Positions 51,517-59,084 of a stretch of 64,000 nucleotides of DNA are shown piece by piece; positions within the stretch are counted from its first letter, which is position 1; each line of letters opens with the position of its first letter. A program made the translations under genes and the position numbers. Origin of the DNA: Hydrogenophaga borbori (lineage in GTDB: Bacteria > Pseudomonadota > Gammaproteobacteria > Burkholderiales > Burkholderiaceae_C); contig NZ_QVLS01000003.1 of assembly GCF_003417535.1 (NCBI RefSeq), positions 496,001 to 560,000 of the forward strand, in the 5' to 3' direction. The notes under the pieces were generated by a model. It was not told the DNA's origin, searched no databases, and saw nothing but the letters and a program-made list of their open reading frames with translations.

Positions 51517-52515
51517 CTACAGAAGCGGCTGAAACACCGTGTCGAGCGCGCAGGCGCCGGTGTTGGGATCGACGGCCGCTGCGAACCGCAAGGCGTCCGC
51601 CAGCGCCCCGTGTTCCGGCCCCAAGGCCGCCAGGCTCCACTCCACCAGCGCCTGGCGGACAGCCGCACGCTTCGCCGACGGTGGCAGCGCCTGCGCATCG
51701 CAGAGGCCCTGGATCGCCTTCAGCGCACCGAGGCGCGCCGGACCGCAGCGCTCATGCAATGGCGGGCTCAGGCCTTTCAAGTGGTGAACCAGGAGCTGGG
51801 CATTGGCGCTCGCGGCCAGCGCGGCGGGGAGTTTTCTGGCATGGGCCTGCAGCCGCACCAGCACCTCGGGATCGCCCAGCAGCGCCTCGGCCACCGGTTC
51901 CGGCCCGCGCCCATCCCTCTGCGCGAGGTACGACAGGGTCTTGAGGATCGCCGATCGCGCGGAGCCCTCGGGATCGCTCAGCCGCACCTGTGCGGCCAGC
52001 TGAGACAGCAGCGCCTTGCCCGCGTCGACACCCCCGGCGATGGCCACGAAGGTCGGCCAATCGATCCGGGCCTCGGCCAGTTGCCTGAGAACCTCGCCCA
52101 TGCCCACGATGGCCGCCAGATCGGACGGGCGCACGCGGGGATGGCGATCGACCAGCACGCAGGTATCGAAGCTCGGTGTCAACGGGAACTGCCGACCGAA
52201 CAGACCGCTCACCACCCCGTTCGCCATGGCTTCCTTGCGCCGCACGCTCGCCTGCCACCAACCCACGCGCGCCAACAGGCGCTGCGGCGAGAAGGGCTTG
52301 CGCTGCGGCACGTACAGCACGACCAGCCGCTCTTGGCTGCCCGGCACGCGCACGGTTTTGGCCCGCAGCGCCTCGCCGGATTGAACGGCCCTGTTGAGAA
52401 GCGCGCGGGCGGCCGCGCTCAGGCCGGTGTCGCGCGTGACCACCACCGCATGCCTGGACGGCAGCGGGACGCGCGCCCGCGTCGCTCCGATGAGGCGATC
52501 AGATTCACGGTTCAT
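51517..52515 (-). CDS. Unrecognised 332-aa helical protein (island gene 1)
   Basis: I do not recognise this protein. It is cytoplasmic in character, with no signal peptide. From about residue 130 it is a succession of amphipathic helices (for example DLAAIVGMGEVLRQLAEARI and VAEALLGDPEVLVRLQAHAR) that may form an alpha-helical repeat. The ATG at 52515 has only a weak ribosome-binding site. It leads the minus-strand run of island genes, and a weak sigma-28-like promoter lies about 50 bp upstream. A 300-bp spacer separates it from the divergent Ser-rich gene. Confidence 0.65.
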   Translation of the reverse strand: MNRESDRLIGATRARVPLPSRHAVVVTRDTGLSAAARALLNRAVQSGEALRAKTVRVPGSQERLVVLYVPQRKPFSPQRLLARVGWWQASVRRKEAMANGVVSGLFGRQFPLTPSFDTCVLVDRHPRVRPSDLAAIVGMGEVLRQLAEARIDWPTFVAIAGGVDAGKALLSQLAAQVRLSDPEGSARSAILKTLSYLAQRDGRGPEPVAEALLGDPEVLVRLQAHARKLPAALAASANAQLLVHHLKGLSPPLHERCGPARLGALKAIQGLCDAQALPPSAKRAAVRQALVEWSLAALGPEHGALADALRFAAAVDPNTGACALDTVFQPLL

Positions 52516-52564
52516 GGTGACGGTCCATTGGATGCATGGGTGCCACGCCCTGGACGGCCCAGGG

Positions 52565-52591
52565 GGGTCGATGCGCGGCGTGTGGGCTTTG
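52565..52591 (-). promoter_or_regulatory. Weak sigma-28-like promoter before the leftward island genes
   Basis: On the minus strand CAAAGCCC is followed after 11 bp by ATCGACCC. The AAAG and CGA cores and the spacing agree with the FliA promoters elsewhere in this window, but the outer bases are poor. It is well placed, about 50 bp before the start at 52515. If real, the island would be under flagellar late-gene control. Confidence 0.3.
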
Positions 52592-52609
52592 GTGACGCTT
52601 CTGTGATGG

Positions 52610-52621
52610 TGGTTCGAACCA
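52610..52621. promoter_or_regulatory. 12-bp perfect palindrome, possible operator
   Basis: TGGTTCGAACCA is a perfect palindrome located about midway through the early part of the divergent spacer, 95 bp from the leftward gene start and about 195 bp from the rightward one. It could bind a dimeric regulator. No regulator gene adjoins, so this is only a candidate. Confidence 0.25.
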
Positions 52622-52815
52622 TCGGCCCTCCCCGGTGGCCTAGGCCGCCCGCGCCACCCACCCGGCGGAGCGCTTCATGTGCCGCGCCCCCACTCCCCTG
52701 GGCGCGGGCCATCCCCGCGGTCGGGAACAAAGCAGGGGGCACCGTTCCCTAGGCCATTCCGCGGCGCCGGACAGGCCTGGCGCGGCGCACGCCCCCTGAG
52801 ACCCACCACGCCACC

Positions 52816-53754
52816 ATGCAATCCGCCTCTTCTTCCTCTTCTTCCTCACGTTCCAGCAGCCCGGTGGACCGGTCGCGAGGCGCTTCGCGCCAAGCACCGC
52901 CGTCGCCCGTCAACCGCTCCCAGTCCCCTGGCAGCGCCTCGGCCCGCTGGAACTTCTGCCTGTCGAATGAGGACGATGAGCACAGCCTCGAACCAGAGGA
53001 CGTCACCGCCGGCCCCTCACCCCTGTCGGCCGCCGCGCCCAGCTCGGACATCAAGAAGCTGTTCCGGCCGTCCCGGCACCTCACGCTGGACACCGAGGGC
53101 TTGCGCCCCAACTACAGTGCCATCAACAACTGCGAGCTCTCAGGGGAAGAGACCGCCCAGTTGCTCAACCACGCCCGGAAGGTCGCCCAGGGGGTGCCGC
53201 TGGCTCCCCCATGGTGTTTCGACCCGGCCAGGCATGCGCTGCCGAACGGCGGCCCCGACATTCCCGGCATCCTGGGCGACACCTCGCTGAGCCAGTCCCA
53301 GCGGATCGAGGTCTACCGCTGGGCCAGGATCTACGCGCCGGACACGATGACCGATCCGACATGCCTGGCGACGTGCTGCGTCATGGGGACGGCTCTCCCG
53401 GCGGCCATGCTCTTTGTCACTGGCGCGGTGGTGTTGGCCATTTACCTGACCGGCACCCACGACGCCTCGCCGCCCTGCAGCTACCTGCGCATGAACGCCA
53501 CCGAGGCCAATGCCCTGCTGCAGGCGGTTCACGAGCAATTTCCTTCTCTGGTCAACGCCACCTTGAACAACATGGACGAGTGGGTTCCGTTGATCAAGGA
53601 CCGCTTCTCGCAGGGCATCTACCGCGACGGGGGCGATGGCCATCTCCTGCAGCAGGTCTGCGCCTCCCTGGCCCAGGCCCTGGATCCGGTGGCGGCCATG
53701 AAGCTGCTGTTTCTTTTCCTGGTTTGCCTGGCGCTGGCGCCGCTGCAGGGTTGA
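52816..53754 (+). CDS. Ser-rich protein with two hydrophobic segments, translocator- or effector-like
   Basis: I do not recognise the family. The 312-aa product begins with a run of Ser (residues 3-15 are nearly all Ser), then a disordered Ser/Pro/Arg region to about residue 45. A soluble region follows, then a strong hydrophobic segment at about 183-212 with several Cys before it, and a second at 295-311 at the very C-terminus. There is no N-terminal signal peptide. The next gene, 10 bp downstream, resembles a class II type III secretion chaperone, which normally partners hydrophobic translocators. That pairing suggests a secreted membrane-inserting protein. The function is inference. Confidence 0.65.
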   Translation: MQSASSSSSSSRSSSPVDRSRGASRQAPPSPVNRSQSPGSASARWNFCLSNEDDEHSLEPEDVTAGPSPLSAAAPSSDIKKLFRPSRHLTLDTEGLRPNYSAINNCELSGEETAQLLNHARKVAQGVPLAPPWCFDPARHALPNGGPDIPGILGDTSLSQSQRIEVYRWARIYAPDTMTDPTCLATCCVMGTALPAAMLFVTGAVVLAIYLTGTHDASPPCSYLRMNATEANALLQAVHEQFPSLVNATLNNMDEWVPLIKDRFSQGIYRDGGDGHLLQQVCASLAQALDPVAAMKLLFLFLVCLALAPLQG

Positions 53755-53764
53755 ACCGCCCGCC

Positions 53765-54295
53765 ATGCACCACCACCCCCATCCCGACCCCGAGGTGGCC
53801 GCGCTGCTCGAACAATGCGCCGCCCGCCTGGCCCAGGCCGGCGAGCGAATCGGCGACTGGGTGCGCGCGGCCACTACCGGGCAGGCACTCCCTGCGCTGG
53901 CGGCGCACGGGCCCGCCGAGGCCGCGCGGCTGCTGACCACCGCCACCCGCCTGTGCGACGAGGGCGCGTTCGATCAGGCGCTGCGGCCCGCCCTGGTCCT
54001 GGTCATGCAACACCCCGGGCGGGCGGCATTCACCTTCCTCGCCGGCACCTGCCTGCAGCGCACGGCCCGGCCGGCCGCTGCGCTGCCGATGTTCGGCCTG
54101 GCCGGACTGCAGGACGGAAACCGCTATGCGGCGCTGGCCGCCTTCCGCTCGGGAGAATGCCTGGCCGCCATGGGCCGGGCGGCCGACGCCATCCCCGTGT
54201 TCGAAGCGGCGGTCGAGGCCTGCCGCCAGGACCCGGCCTTGGCGGACCTGCAGCGGCTCGCACAGCACAAGGCCGAGGCGCTGCGCGCGGGGTAG
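53765..54295 (+). CDS. TPR protein resembling class II type III secretion chaperones (SycD/LcrH-like)
   Basis: The 176-aa product is all-helical with three TPR-like repeats between about residues 58 and 165. Blocks such as RLCDEGAFDQAL, FTFLAGTCLQRTARPAAAL and AAFRSGECLAAMGRAADAI follow the order seen in SycD, PcrH and IpgC, which chaperone hydrophobic translocators of type III secretion systems. The N-terminal ~50 residues (His/Pro-rich start, then a helix) would correspond to the dimerisation region. It lies 10 bp after the Ser-rich gene, its probable substrate, and 30 bp from the convergent fliE. A general TPR protein is the alternative. Confidence 0.62.
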   Translation: MHHHPHPDPEVAALLEQCAARLAQAGERIGDWVRAATTGQALPALAAHGPAEAARLLTTATRLCDEGAFDQALRPALVLVMQHPGRAAFTFLAGTCLQRTARPAAALPMFGLAGLQDGNRYAALAAFRSGECLAAMGRAADAIPVFEAAVEACRQDPALADLQRLAQHKAEALRAG

Positions 54296-54325
54296 GCCCA
54301 GGCGCCGACAGGCGCCGCGGCCGCC

Positions 54326-54640
54326 TCAGACCGACATGTTCATCACGTCGGTGTAGGCCTGCACCATGCGGTTGCGCACGTGCAGCGCGCTCTGGAAGCC
54401 GATCTGCGCCTTCTGCATGGCGATCATGGTTTCCTCCAGGCTGACCTTGGGGTTGCCCAGTTGAACCTCGGTCTGCAGGCGGCTGGCCTCGTTCTGCGCC
54501 TTGCTCACCTGGTGCAGGGCCGCCTTGAGGTTGTCGGCGAAGGCCGCGCCCGCGCCACCCGCGGCGCCCGCGGCCGGGCGCTTGAACGCGGCCACGTTGC
54601 CCAGCGTCTGGCTGGTCAGGGGAGACAGGCGCATGTCCAT
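54326..54640 (-). CDS. fliE: Flagellar MS-ring/rod junction protein FliE
   Basis: FliE connects the MS ring to the rod and is the first exported component. The 104-aa product is of standard length and has the conserved C-terminal helix VSLEETMIAMQKAQIGFQSA and VRNRMVQAYTDVMNMSV. Unlike the common layout, it stands alone on the minus strand, with the secreted protein gene between it and fliF. A copy of the ~55-bp element (54684-54738) lies 44 bp upstream of its ATG. Confidence 0.96.
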   Translation of the reverse strand: MDMRLSPLTSQTLGNVAAFKRPAAGAAGGAGAAFADNLKAALHQVSKAQNEASRLQTEVQLGNPKVSLEETMIAMQKAQIGFQSALHVRNRMVQAYTDVMNMSV

Positions 54641-54683
54641 GAGGGACTCCTTCGGGAAGCGATCGACAGGCCTGGATGCTAGG

Positions 54684-54738
54684 CCCCCCTCGGCAACCGG
54701 GTCCGGAAATAAAGCCCCAATAAGCCGGCCTTTTCGGG
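54684..54738. repeat. Direct repeat copy 1, upstream of fliE
   Basis: This ~55-bp sequence matches 55536-55591 in the same orientation. It runs from CCCCCCTCGGCAA through GGAAATAAAG, CCCAATA and a GC-rich block to TTTTCGGG. The AAATAAAG and CAATAAG parts resemble halves of an FlhDC-type binding box. Copy 1 serves the minus-strand fliE and copy 2 the plus-strand fliF, as expected if a single bidirectional control region was duplicated. Confidence 0.8.
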
Positions 54739-54758
54739 CCCTGACCGGGCGACCCCGC

Positions 54759-55469
54759 TCAGGGCGCGGCCTTGAGCGGAGACTGCGCCTGGAACTGCGT
54801 GGCCACGCGTTCGGCCAGCTGGTCGAGCGCCTGGCGGTAGACGGCGTCCACGGCGCCCGGGCCGGAGATCAAGGCCTCGAAAGACGGAAAGCTGGCCTCG
54901 GCGGGTGCCACGATGGCCCAATCCTCATTCGGCCGGGCGTCCACACCGAAGAACAGCGTGGTGCTGTAGGGGTACCACTGGGCCCCCCGCGGGAAGGAGT
55001 GGACGTCGACATTGAGCTTGGGCACGTAGGCCTGGGTGCCCATGCCCGAATGGAAGCCGATGGCGTCGAACCCCAGCTGCAGACCCACGTCTTCGTCGAA
55101 GGCGAGGTTCTCGATGTCGACGTTGTCGGGGTCGTCCGGCCGGCGGGCGATCGACTCCAACACCCGGACCTCATAGCCGGCGGCCCGCAGCCGGTGCGCC
55201 ACCCGCTCGGCGAAGAACAGGCCGTGGCCCGGCGCATGGGTCCGCATCAGGGCCGTGAGGTCTTTAGTCTTCTGGCGCCCGTCCGACAGCGCGCCCAGCG
55301 AGGCAAGGGGAAACAGCATGGTGGCCGCCGTGCGGACCGTGACCGTGTACTCCACGGGATCACCAGCCGGGATGAGCAGAACACTGCGGGCCGGCAATGG
55401 GTCGCCGTCGGCGGCGCGGGCGCCGACGGCGACCAGCAAGAAGGTGAGCGCCAGGACGATGCGTTGCAT
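54759..55469 (-). CDS. Unrecognised secreted protein bracketed by direct repeats between fliE and fliF
   Basis: The 236-aa precursor has a clear Sec signal peptide (residues 1-19, ending VGARA) and no lipobox or further membrane helix, so it is probably periplasmic. I recognise no family. Notable segments are SVLLIPAGDPVEYTVTV at the mature N-terminus and a run of aromatic and Asp residues near the middle. It is on the minus strand, like fliE, but separated from it by direct repeat copy 1. Copy 2 lies upstream of its own start. The repeats suggest that it arrived as a cassette in an ancestral fliE-fliF spacer. Confidence 0.72.
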   Translation of the reverse strand: MQRIVLALTFLLVAVGARAADGDPLPARSVLLIPAGDPVEYTVTVRTAATMLFPLASLGALSDGRQKTKDLTALMRTHAPGHGLFFAERVAHRLRAAGYEVRVLESIARRPDDPDNVDIENLAFDEDVGLQLGFDAIGFHSGMGTQAYVPKLNVDVHSFPRGAQWYPYSTTLFFGVDARPNEDWAIVAPAEASFPSFEALISGPGAVDAVYRQALDQLAERVATQFQAQSPLKAAP

Positions 55470-55535
55470 GGGCTTCGGGTCGGTGGTTGCGGTGCGTGGC
55501 TTATACCCGCACGGGCGCCCGCTCGGTCCGAAATC

Positions 55536-55591
55536 CCCCCCTCGGCAAGGCGCGCGGGAAATAAAGGCCCAATACGGCGCCTTTTTTCGGG
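55536..55591. repeat. Direct repeat copy 2, upstream of fliF
   Basis: This is the second copy of the ~55-bp element, with CCCCCCTCGGCAAG, GGGAAATAAAGG, CCCAATACGG and TTTTTTCGGG in the same order and orientation as 54684-54738. It ends 73 bp before the fliF ATG and probably forms the fliF operon control region. Confidence 0.8.
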
Positions 55592-55664
55592 AATGCCCGC
55601 CGGCCCCCCCCGGGATACTCATCCGCATCCGGGGCCCCGTGCCCCCTTGCGAGCCATCCCGCCC

Positions 55665-57353
55665 ATGAGCACCACCGCCGTCGCCGAAGTGAATGCCCAG
55701 CCCGTGCGCGCCAACGCCCTGGCCGAAGGCCTGGCGCGCATGGACAACGCGCAGAAGATCAAGCTCGGCCTGGGCGCCCTGGCGCTGCTGGCCATCGCCC
55801 TGGCCTTCTTCTTCATGGGCCGCCAGCCCGAGTGGCGCGTGCTCTACGCCAACCTGGGCGACAAGGACGGCGGCGCCATCGTGGCCCAGCTGTCCCAGAT
55901 GAACGTGCCCTACAAGTACTCGGACGGCGGCGGCGCCATCATGGTGCCGGCCGACAAGGTGCACGACACCCGGCTGCGCCTGGCCTCCCAGGGCCTGCCC
56001 AAGGGCTCGGTCACCGGCTTCGAGCTGATGGAGAACAACCGCTTCGGCATGACGCAGTTCCAGGAGCGGCTGAGCTTCCAGCGCGGCCTGGAAGGCGAGC
56101 TGACCCGCTCCATCCAGTCGCTGGCCTCGGTGCAGGCCGCGCGCGTGCACCTGGCCCTGCCCAACCAGAACGGCTTCTTTCGCGAACAGCAAAAGCCCAG
56201 CGCCTCGGTGCTGCTGACCCTGCACCCCGGCCGCACGCTGGACCGCGCGCAGGTCGCCGGCATCGTGCACCTGGTGGCCAGCAGCGTGCCCGAGATGAAC
56301 CCCAAGGCCGTGAGCGTGGTCGACGACCAGGGCAACCTGCTGTCCAACCCGCCCGACGGCCAGAACGCCGCCGGCGCCGATGTGCAGAAACTGCAGTACG
56401 CGCAGCAGCTCGAGCAGCTCTACACCCGCCGCATCCTGGACATGCTCGAACCCCTGGTGGGCGTGGGCAACGTGAAGGCGCAGGTGAGCGCCGACATCGA
56501 CTTCTCCCAGGCCGAGATGACCTCGGAGCAGCACCGGCCGAACCAGGGCAACGAGCCCAGCGCGGTGCGCAGCCAGCAGACCATCGAAGACGGCCGTCCC
56601 GGCAGCGCCCAGCCCGCCGGCGTGCCCGGCGCGGTGAGCAACCAGCCGCCAGCGCCCAGCAGCGCGCCCATCAACGGCCAGGCCGCGCCCGTGGGCGTGA
56701 CGCCGCAGGGCCAGGCCAATGCCGGCCAGGGCGGCTCCACGCGCCGCGAATCCGTCATCAACTACGAGGTCGACCGCACCGTGCGCACCGTGCGCGAGTC
56801 CAGCGGCAGCATCAAGCGCCTGAGCGCGGCCGTGGTGGTGAACCACAAGACCACGCTGGACAAGAACGGCAAGCCCGTCAGCGCCCCCATCCCGGCGCAG
56901 CAGATCGAGCAGATGACCGCCCTGGTGCGCGAGACCATCGGCTTCAACCAGGCCCGGGGCGACTCGGTGAACCTGATGAACGCCGCGTTCAACGAGGTGG
57001 TGGCCACCGAGCCCGAGGCCCTGCCCTTCTGGCAGCAGGCCGACAAGATCGAGCTGGCGCGCAGCCTGGCGTTCCCGCTGGGCATGGTCGGCCTGGGCCT
57101 GATCGTGCTGATGGGCATGGTGCGCCCGGCGCTCAAGCTCATGAAGGCGCCGCCGCCCCGCATCGCCGAGGTGCAGCCGCTCAACGCCGTGCTCAACGAA
57201 ATGCCCGAGCGCCCCGGCCTGCCGATGCCGACGCCGGACGAGGAAACGCCCGAGAAGCGCCGCATCGCCGACGCCAAGCGGCTGGCGCTGGAGAACCCGG
57301 CGGCGGTGGCCAACATCGTCAAGGGCTGGGTCAACGGCGAAGCGCCGAACTGA
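55665..57353 (+). CDS. fliF: Flagellar MS-ring protein FliF
   Basis: FliF builds the MS ring in the inner membrane. The 562-aa product has a first membrane helix at about residues 35-53 (ALALLAIALAFFFMG), the ring-building motifs with VRVHLALPN-like and NPKAVSVVDDQGNLLS blocks, a Pro/Gln-rich loop around residues 300-355, and a second membrane helix near 470. The C-terminal FliG-binding tail ends NPAAVANIVKGWVNGEAPN. The ATG at 55665 fits the family; the open frame upstream is non-coding. It heads fliFGHIJKLM. Confidence 0.97.
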   Translation: MSTTAVAEVNAQPVRANALAEGLARMDNAQKIKLGLGALALLAIALAFFFMGRQPEWRVLYANLGDKDGGAIVAQLSQMNVPYKYSDGGGAIMVPADKVHDTRLRLASQGLPKGSVTGFELMENNRFGMTQFQERLSFQRGLEGELTRSIQSLASVQAARVHLALPNQNGFFREQQKPSASVLLTLHPGRTLDRAQVAGIVHLVASSVPEMNPKAVSVVDDQGNLLSNPPDGQNAAGADVQKLQYAQQLEQLYTRRILDMLEPLVGVGNVKAQVSADIDFSQAEMTSEQHRPNQGNEPSAVRSQQTIEDGRPGSAQPAGVPGAVSNQPPAPSSAPINGQAAPVGVTPQGQANAGQGGSTRRESVINYEVDRTVRTVRESSGSIKRLSAAVVVNHKTTLDKNGKPVSAPIPAQQIEQMTALVRETIGFNQARGDSVNLMNAAFNEVVATEPEALPFWQQADKIELARSLAFPLGMVGLGLIVLMGMVRPALKLMKAPPPRIAEVQPLNAVLNEMPERPGLPMPTPDEETPEKRRIADAKRLALENPAAVANIVKGWVNGEAPN

Positions 57354-57368
57354 GGCTGGGAGCAGAGC

Positions 57369-58367
57369 ATGGACGACACCGGACTGCAGGACGCCGCCAT
57401 CTTCCTCATGTCGCTCGGCGAAGAGGAAGCGGCCGAGGTGTTCAAGCACCTCAGCCCGAAAGAGGTGCAGAAACTGGGCGAGACCATCGCGCGCACGCGC
57501 GCCGTCTCGCACGAGCGCGTGGACCAGGTGATGCAGCGCTTCACCAACACCGCCTCGTCGCAGAGCCTGCTGGTGAGCGACACCGACAACTACGTGCGCG
57601 CGGTGCTCAAGCGCGCCCTGGGTGACGACAAGGCCGCGCTGCTGATCGACCGCATCCTGCAGGGCGGCGACGTCTCCGGCATCGAGAGCCTGAAGTGGAT
57701 GGACCCGCTGTCCATCGCCGAGCTGCTGCGCAACGAGCACCCGCAGATCGTGGCCGCCATCCTGGTGCACCTGGAGGCCGACCAGACCGCCGCCGTGCTG
57801 AAGAACTTCACCGAGCGCACGCGCAACGAGGTGATGCTGCGCATCGCCACGCTCGAGGGCATCCAGCCGACCGCGCTGAAGGACCTCAATGAGGTGCTCT
57901 ACAAGGTGCTGGCCGGCGGCGACAAGATCCGCAAGACCTCCATGGGCGGCGTGAAGACCGCGGCCGAGATCATCAACATGATGGGCACGCAGATCGAAAG
58001 CTCGGTGATCGAGTCGATCCGCGACTTCGACCCCGAGCTGGCCCAGAAGATCATGGACAAGATGTTCACCTTCGAGGACCTGCTCAAGCTCGACGGCAAG
58101 GCCGTGCAGCTCATCCTCAAGGAAGTGGCCACCGACCAGCTCATCGTGGCGCTCAAGGGCGCGACCGCCGAGCTGCGCGAGCTGGTGCTGTCCAACATGT
58201 CCAGCCGCGCGGCCGAGGCGCTGCGCGAGGACCTCGAAGCCCGCGGCCCGATCCGCCTGTCCGAGGTGGAGGCGCAGCAGAAGGAGATCCTCAAGATCGT
58301 GCGCCGCCTCTCCGACGAAGGCCAGATCGTGATCGGCGGCGGCGGCGAGGAAGAGGCTTTCGTCTGA
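57369..58367 (+). CDS. fliG: Flagellar motor switch protein FliG
   Basis: FliG is the torque-generating rotor protein. The 332-aa product has the N-terminal FliF-binding domain, the middle domain with ANEHPQ-type EHPQIVAAIL motif (about residues 120-130), and the C-terminal charged domain with IMDKMFTFEDLLKLDGKAVQ and MSSRAAEALREDLEARGP, which meets MotA. Length is standard. It follows fliF by 15 bp and precedes fliH by 7 bp. Confidence 0.98.
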   Translation: MDDTGLQDAAIFLMSLGEEEAAEVFKHLSPKEVQKLGETIARTRAVSHERVDQVMQRFTNTASSQSLLVSDTDNYVRAVLKRALGDDKAALLIDRILQGGDVSGIESLKWMDPLSIAELLRNEHPQIVAAILVHLEADQTAAVLKNFTERTRNEVMLRIATLEGIQPTALKDLNEVLYKVLAGGDKIRKTSMGGVKTAAEIINMMGTQIESSVIESIRDFDPELAQKIMDKMFTFEDLLKLDGKAVQLILKEVATDQLIVALKGATAELRELVLSNMSSRAAEALREDLEARGPIRLSEVEAQQKEILKIVRRLSDEGQIVIGGGGEEEAFV

Positions 58368-58374
58368 GCGCCCC

Positions 58375-59079
58375 ATGAACCAACGCCCCAAGAACGACCC
58401 GTACTCGCGCTTCATCCCGCGCGAGGAGATCGACGGCGTCGCCGCCTGGCAATTCGCCGCCGTGGACGGCAGCGACCAGCGCCCCGCCCTGCCCACCGAC
58501 GGCGCGGCCGAGGCCACGCCGCCCGACGAGCGCCTCGCCGAGGCGCGCGAGCAGGCCTACGCCGAGGGCTTTCGCCACGGCCACGACGCTGGCGCGCAAT
58601 CGGTGCGCGACGCCATGGAAGCCAGCATGCGCCGCACCGCCGAGGAAACCGCGGTGCGCATGGCCCAGCTGCTGCGCACCACGCGCGAGCACCTCAAACA
58701 CAGCGAGCACGAGATCTCGCGCCACATCCTGGAGATCGCCTGCGACCTGGCGCGCCAGGTGGTGCGCCGCGAGCTGGTGCAGAACCCGGCTCAGCTGCAG
58801 GGCGTGGTGAGCGAAGCCATGTCCCAGCTCATCGACGACGGCCTGCCCGCCACCATCCGCATGAACCCGGCCGACCTGGCGCTCATGAAAGGCGCGCTGC
58901 TCGAAACCCTGGGCGAGCCCCGGCCCGAGCTGGTGCCCGATCCCGGCATCACCCCCGGCGGCTGCGTGCTCGAGTCGCGCACCAACTCGGTGGACGCCAC
59001 GGTCGAGAAGCGCTGGCTGCGCGCCATCGGCAACCTGGGCCTAAGCGCACCCTTCGACCCCGCCGACGCCGACGTCTGA
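58375..59079 (+). CDS. fliH: Flagellar export ATPase regulator FliH
   Basis: FliH dimerises and links the FliI ATPase to the C ring. The 234-aa product begins with a short motif region ([18 protein letters not shown]), continues through a long heptad-like helix from about residue 55 to 120, and ends in the conserved FliI-binding domain. That domain has [17 protein letters not shown] and the [20 protein letters not shown] motif. Length is typical. fliI starts 5 bp after the stop. Confidence 0.94.
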   Translation: MNQRPKNDPYSRFIPREEIDGVAAWQFAAVDGSDQRPALPTDGAAEATPPDERLAEAREQAYAEGFRHGHDAGAQSVRDAMEASMRRTAEETAVRMAQLLRTTREHLKHSEHEISRHILEIACDLARQVVRRELVQNPAQLQGVVSEAMSQLIDDGLPATIRMNPADLALMKGALLETLGEPRPELVPDPGITPGGCVLESRTNSVDATVEKRWLRAIGNLGLSAPFDPADADV

Positions 59080-59084
59080 CCCGC

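Larger units (their letters stand above)
52516..52815. other. 300-bp divergent spacer of the island
   Basis: No gene is supported here. The spacer lies between the divergent starts of the two island transcription units. It contains a weak sigma-28-like promoter facing left (52565-52591), a perfect 12-bp palindrome TGGTTCGAACCA at 52610-52621 that could be an operator, and further short GC palindromes such as GGCCTAGGCC near 52632. No clear promoter for the rightward pair was found. Confidence 0.5.

Noticed and set aside
52605-52625. GGTTCGAACC, a T-arm-like motif suggesting a tRNA
   Set aside because: No acceptor, D or anticodon stems can be built on either strand around it; it is better described as a short palindrome.
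52826-52855. Repeated CTCTTCTTC units in the poly-Ser coding stretch as a phase-variation tract
   Set aside because: The unit is nine bases and repeats only about twice, so slippage would keep frame and copy number is too low.
54759-58517. 1252-codon open frame on the minus strand antisense to fliF and fliG
   Set aside because: It is a GC-skew shadow. Only its last 237 codons, from the ATG at 55469, have a signal peptide and independent coding character.
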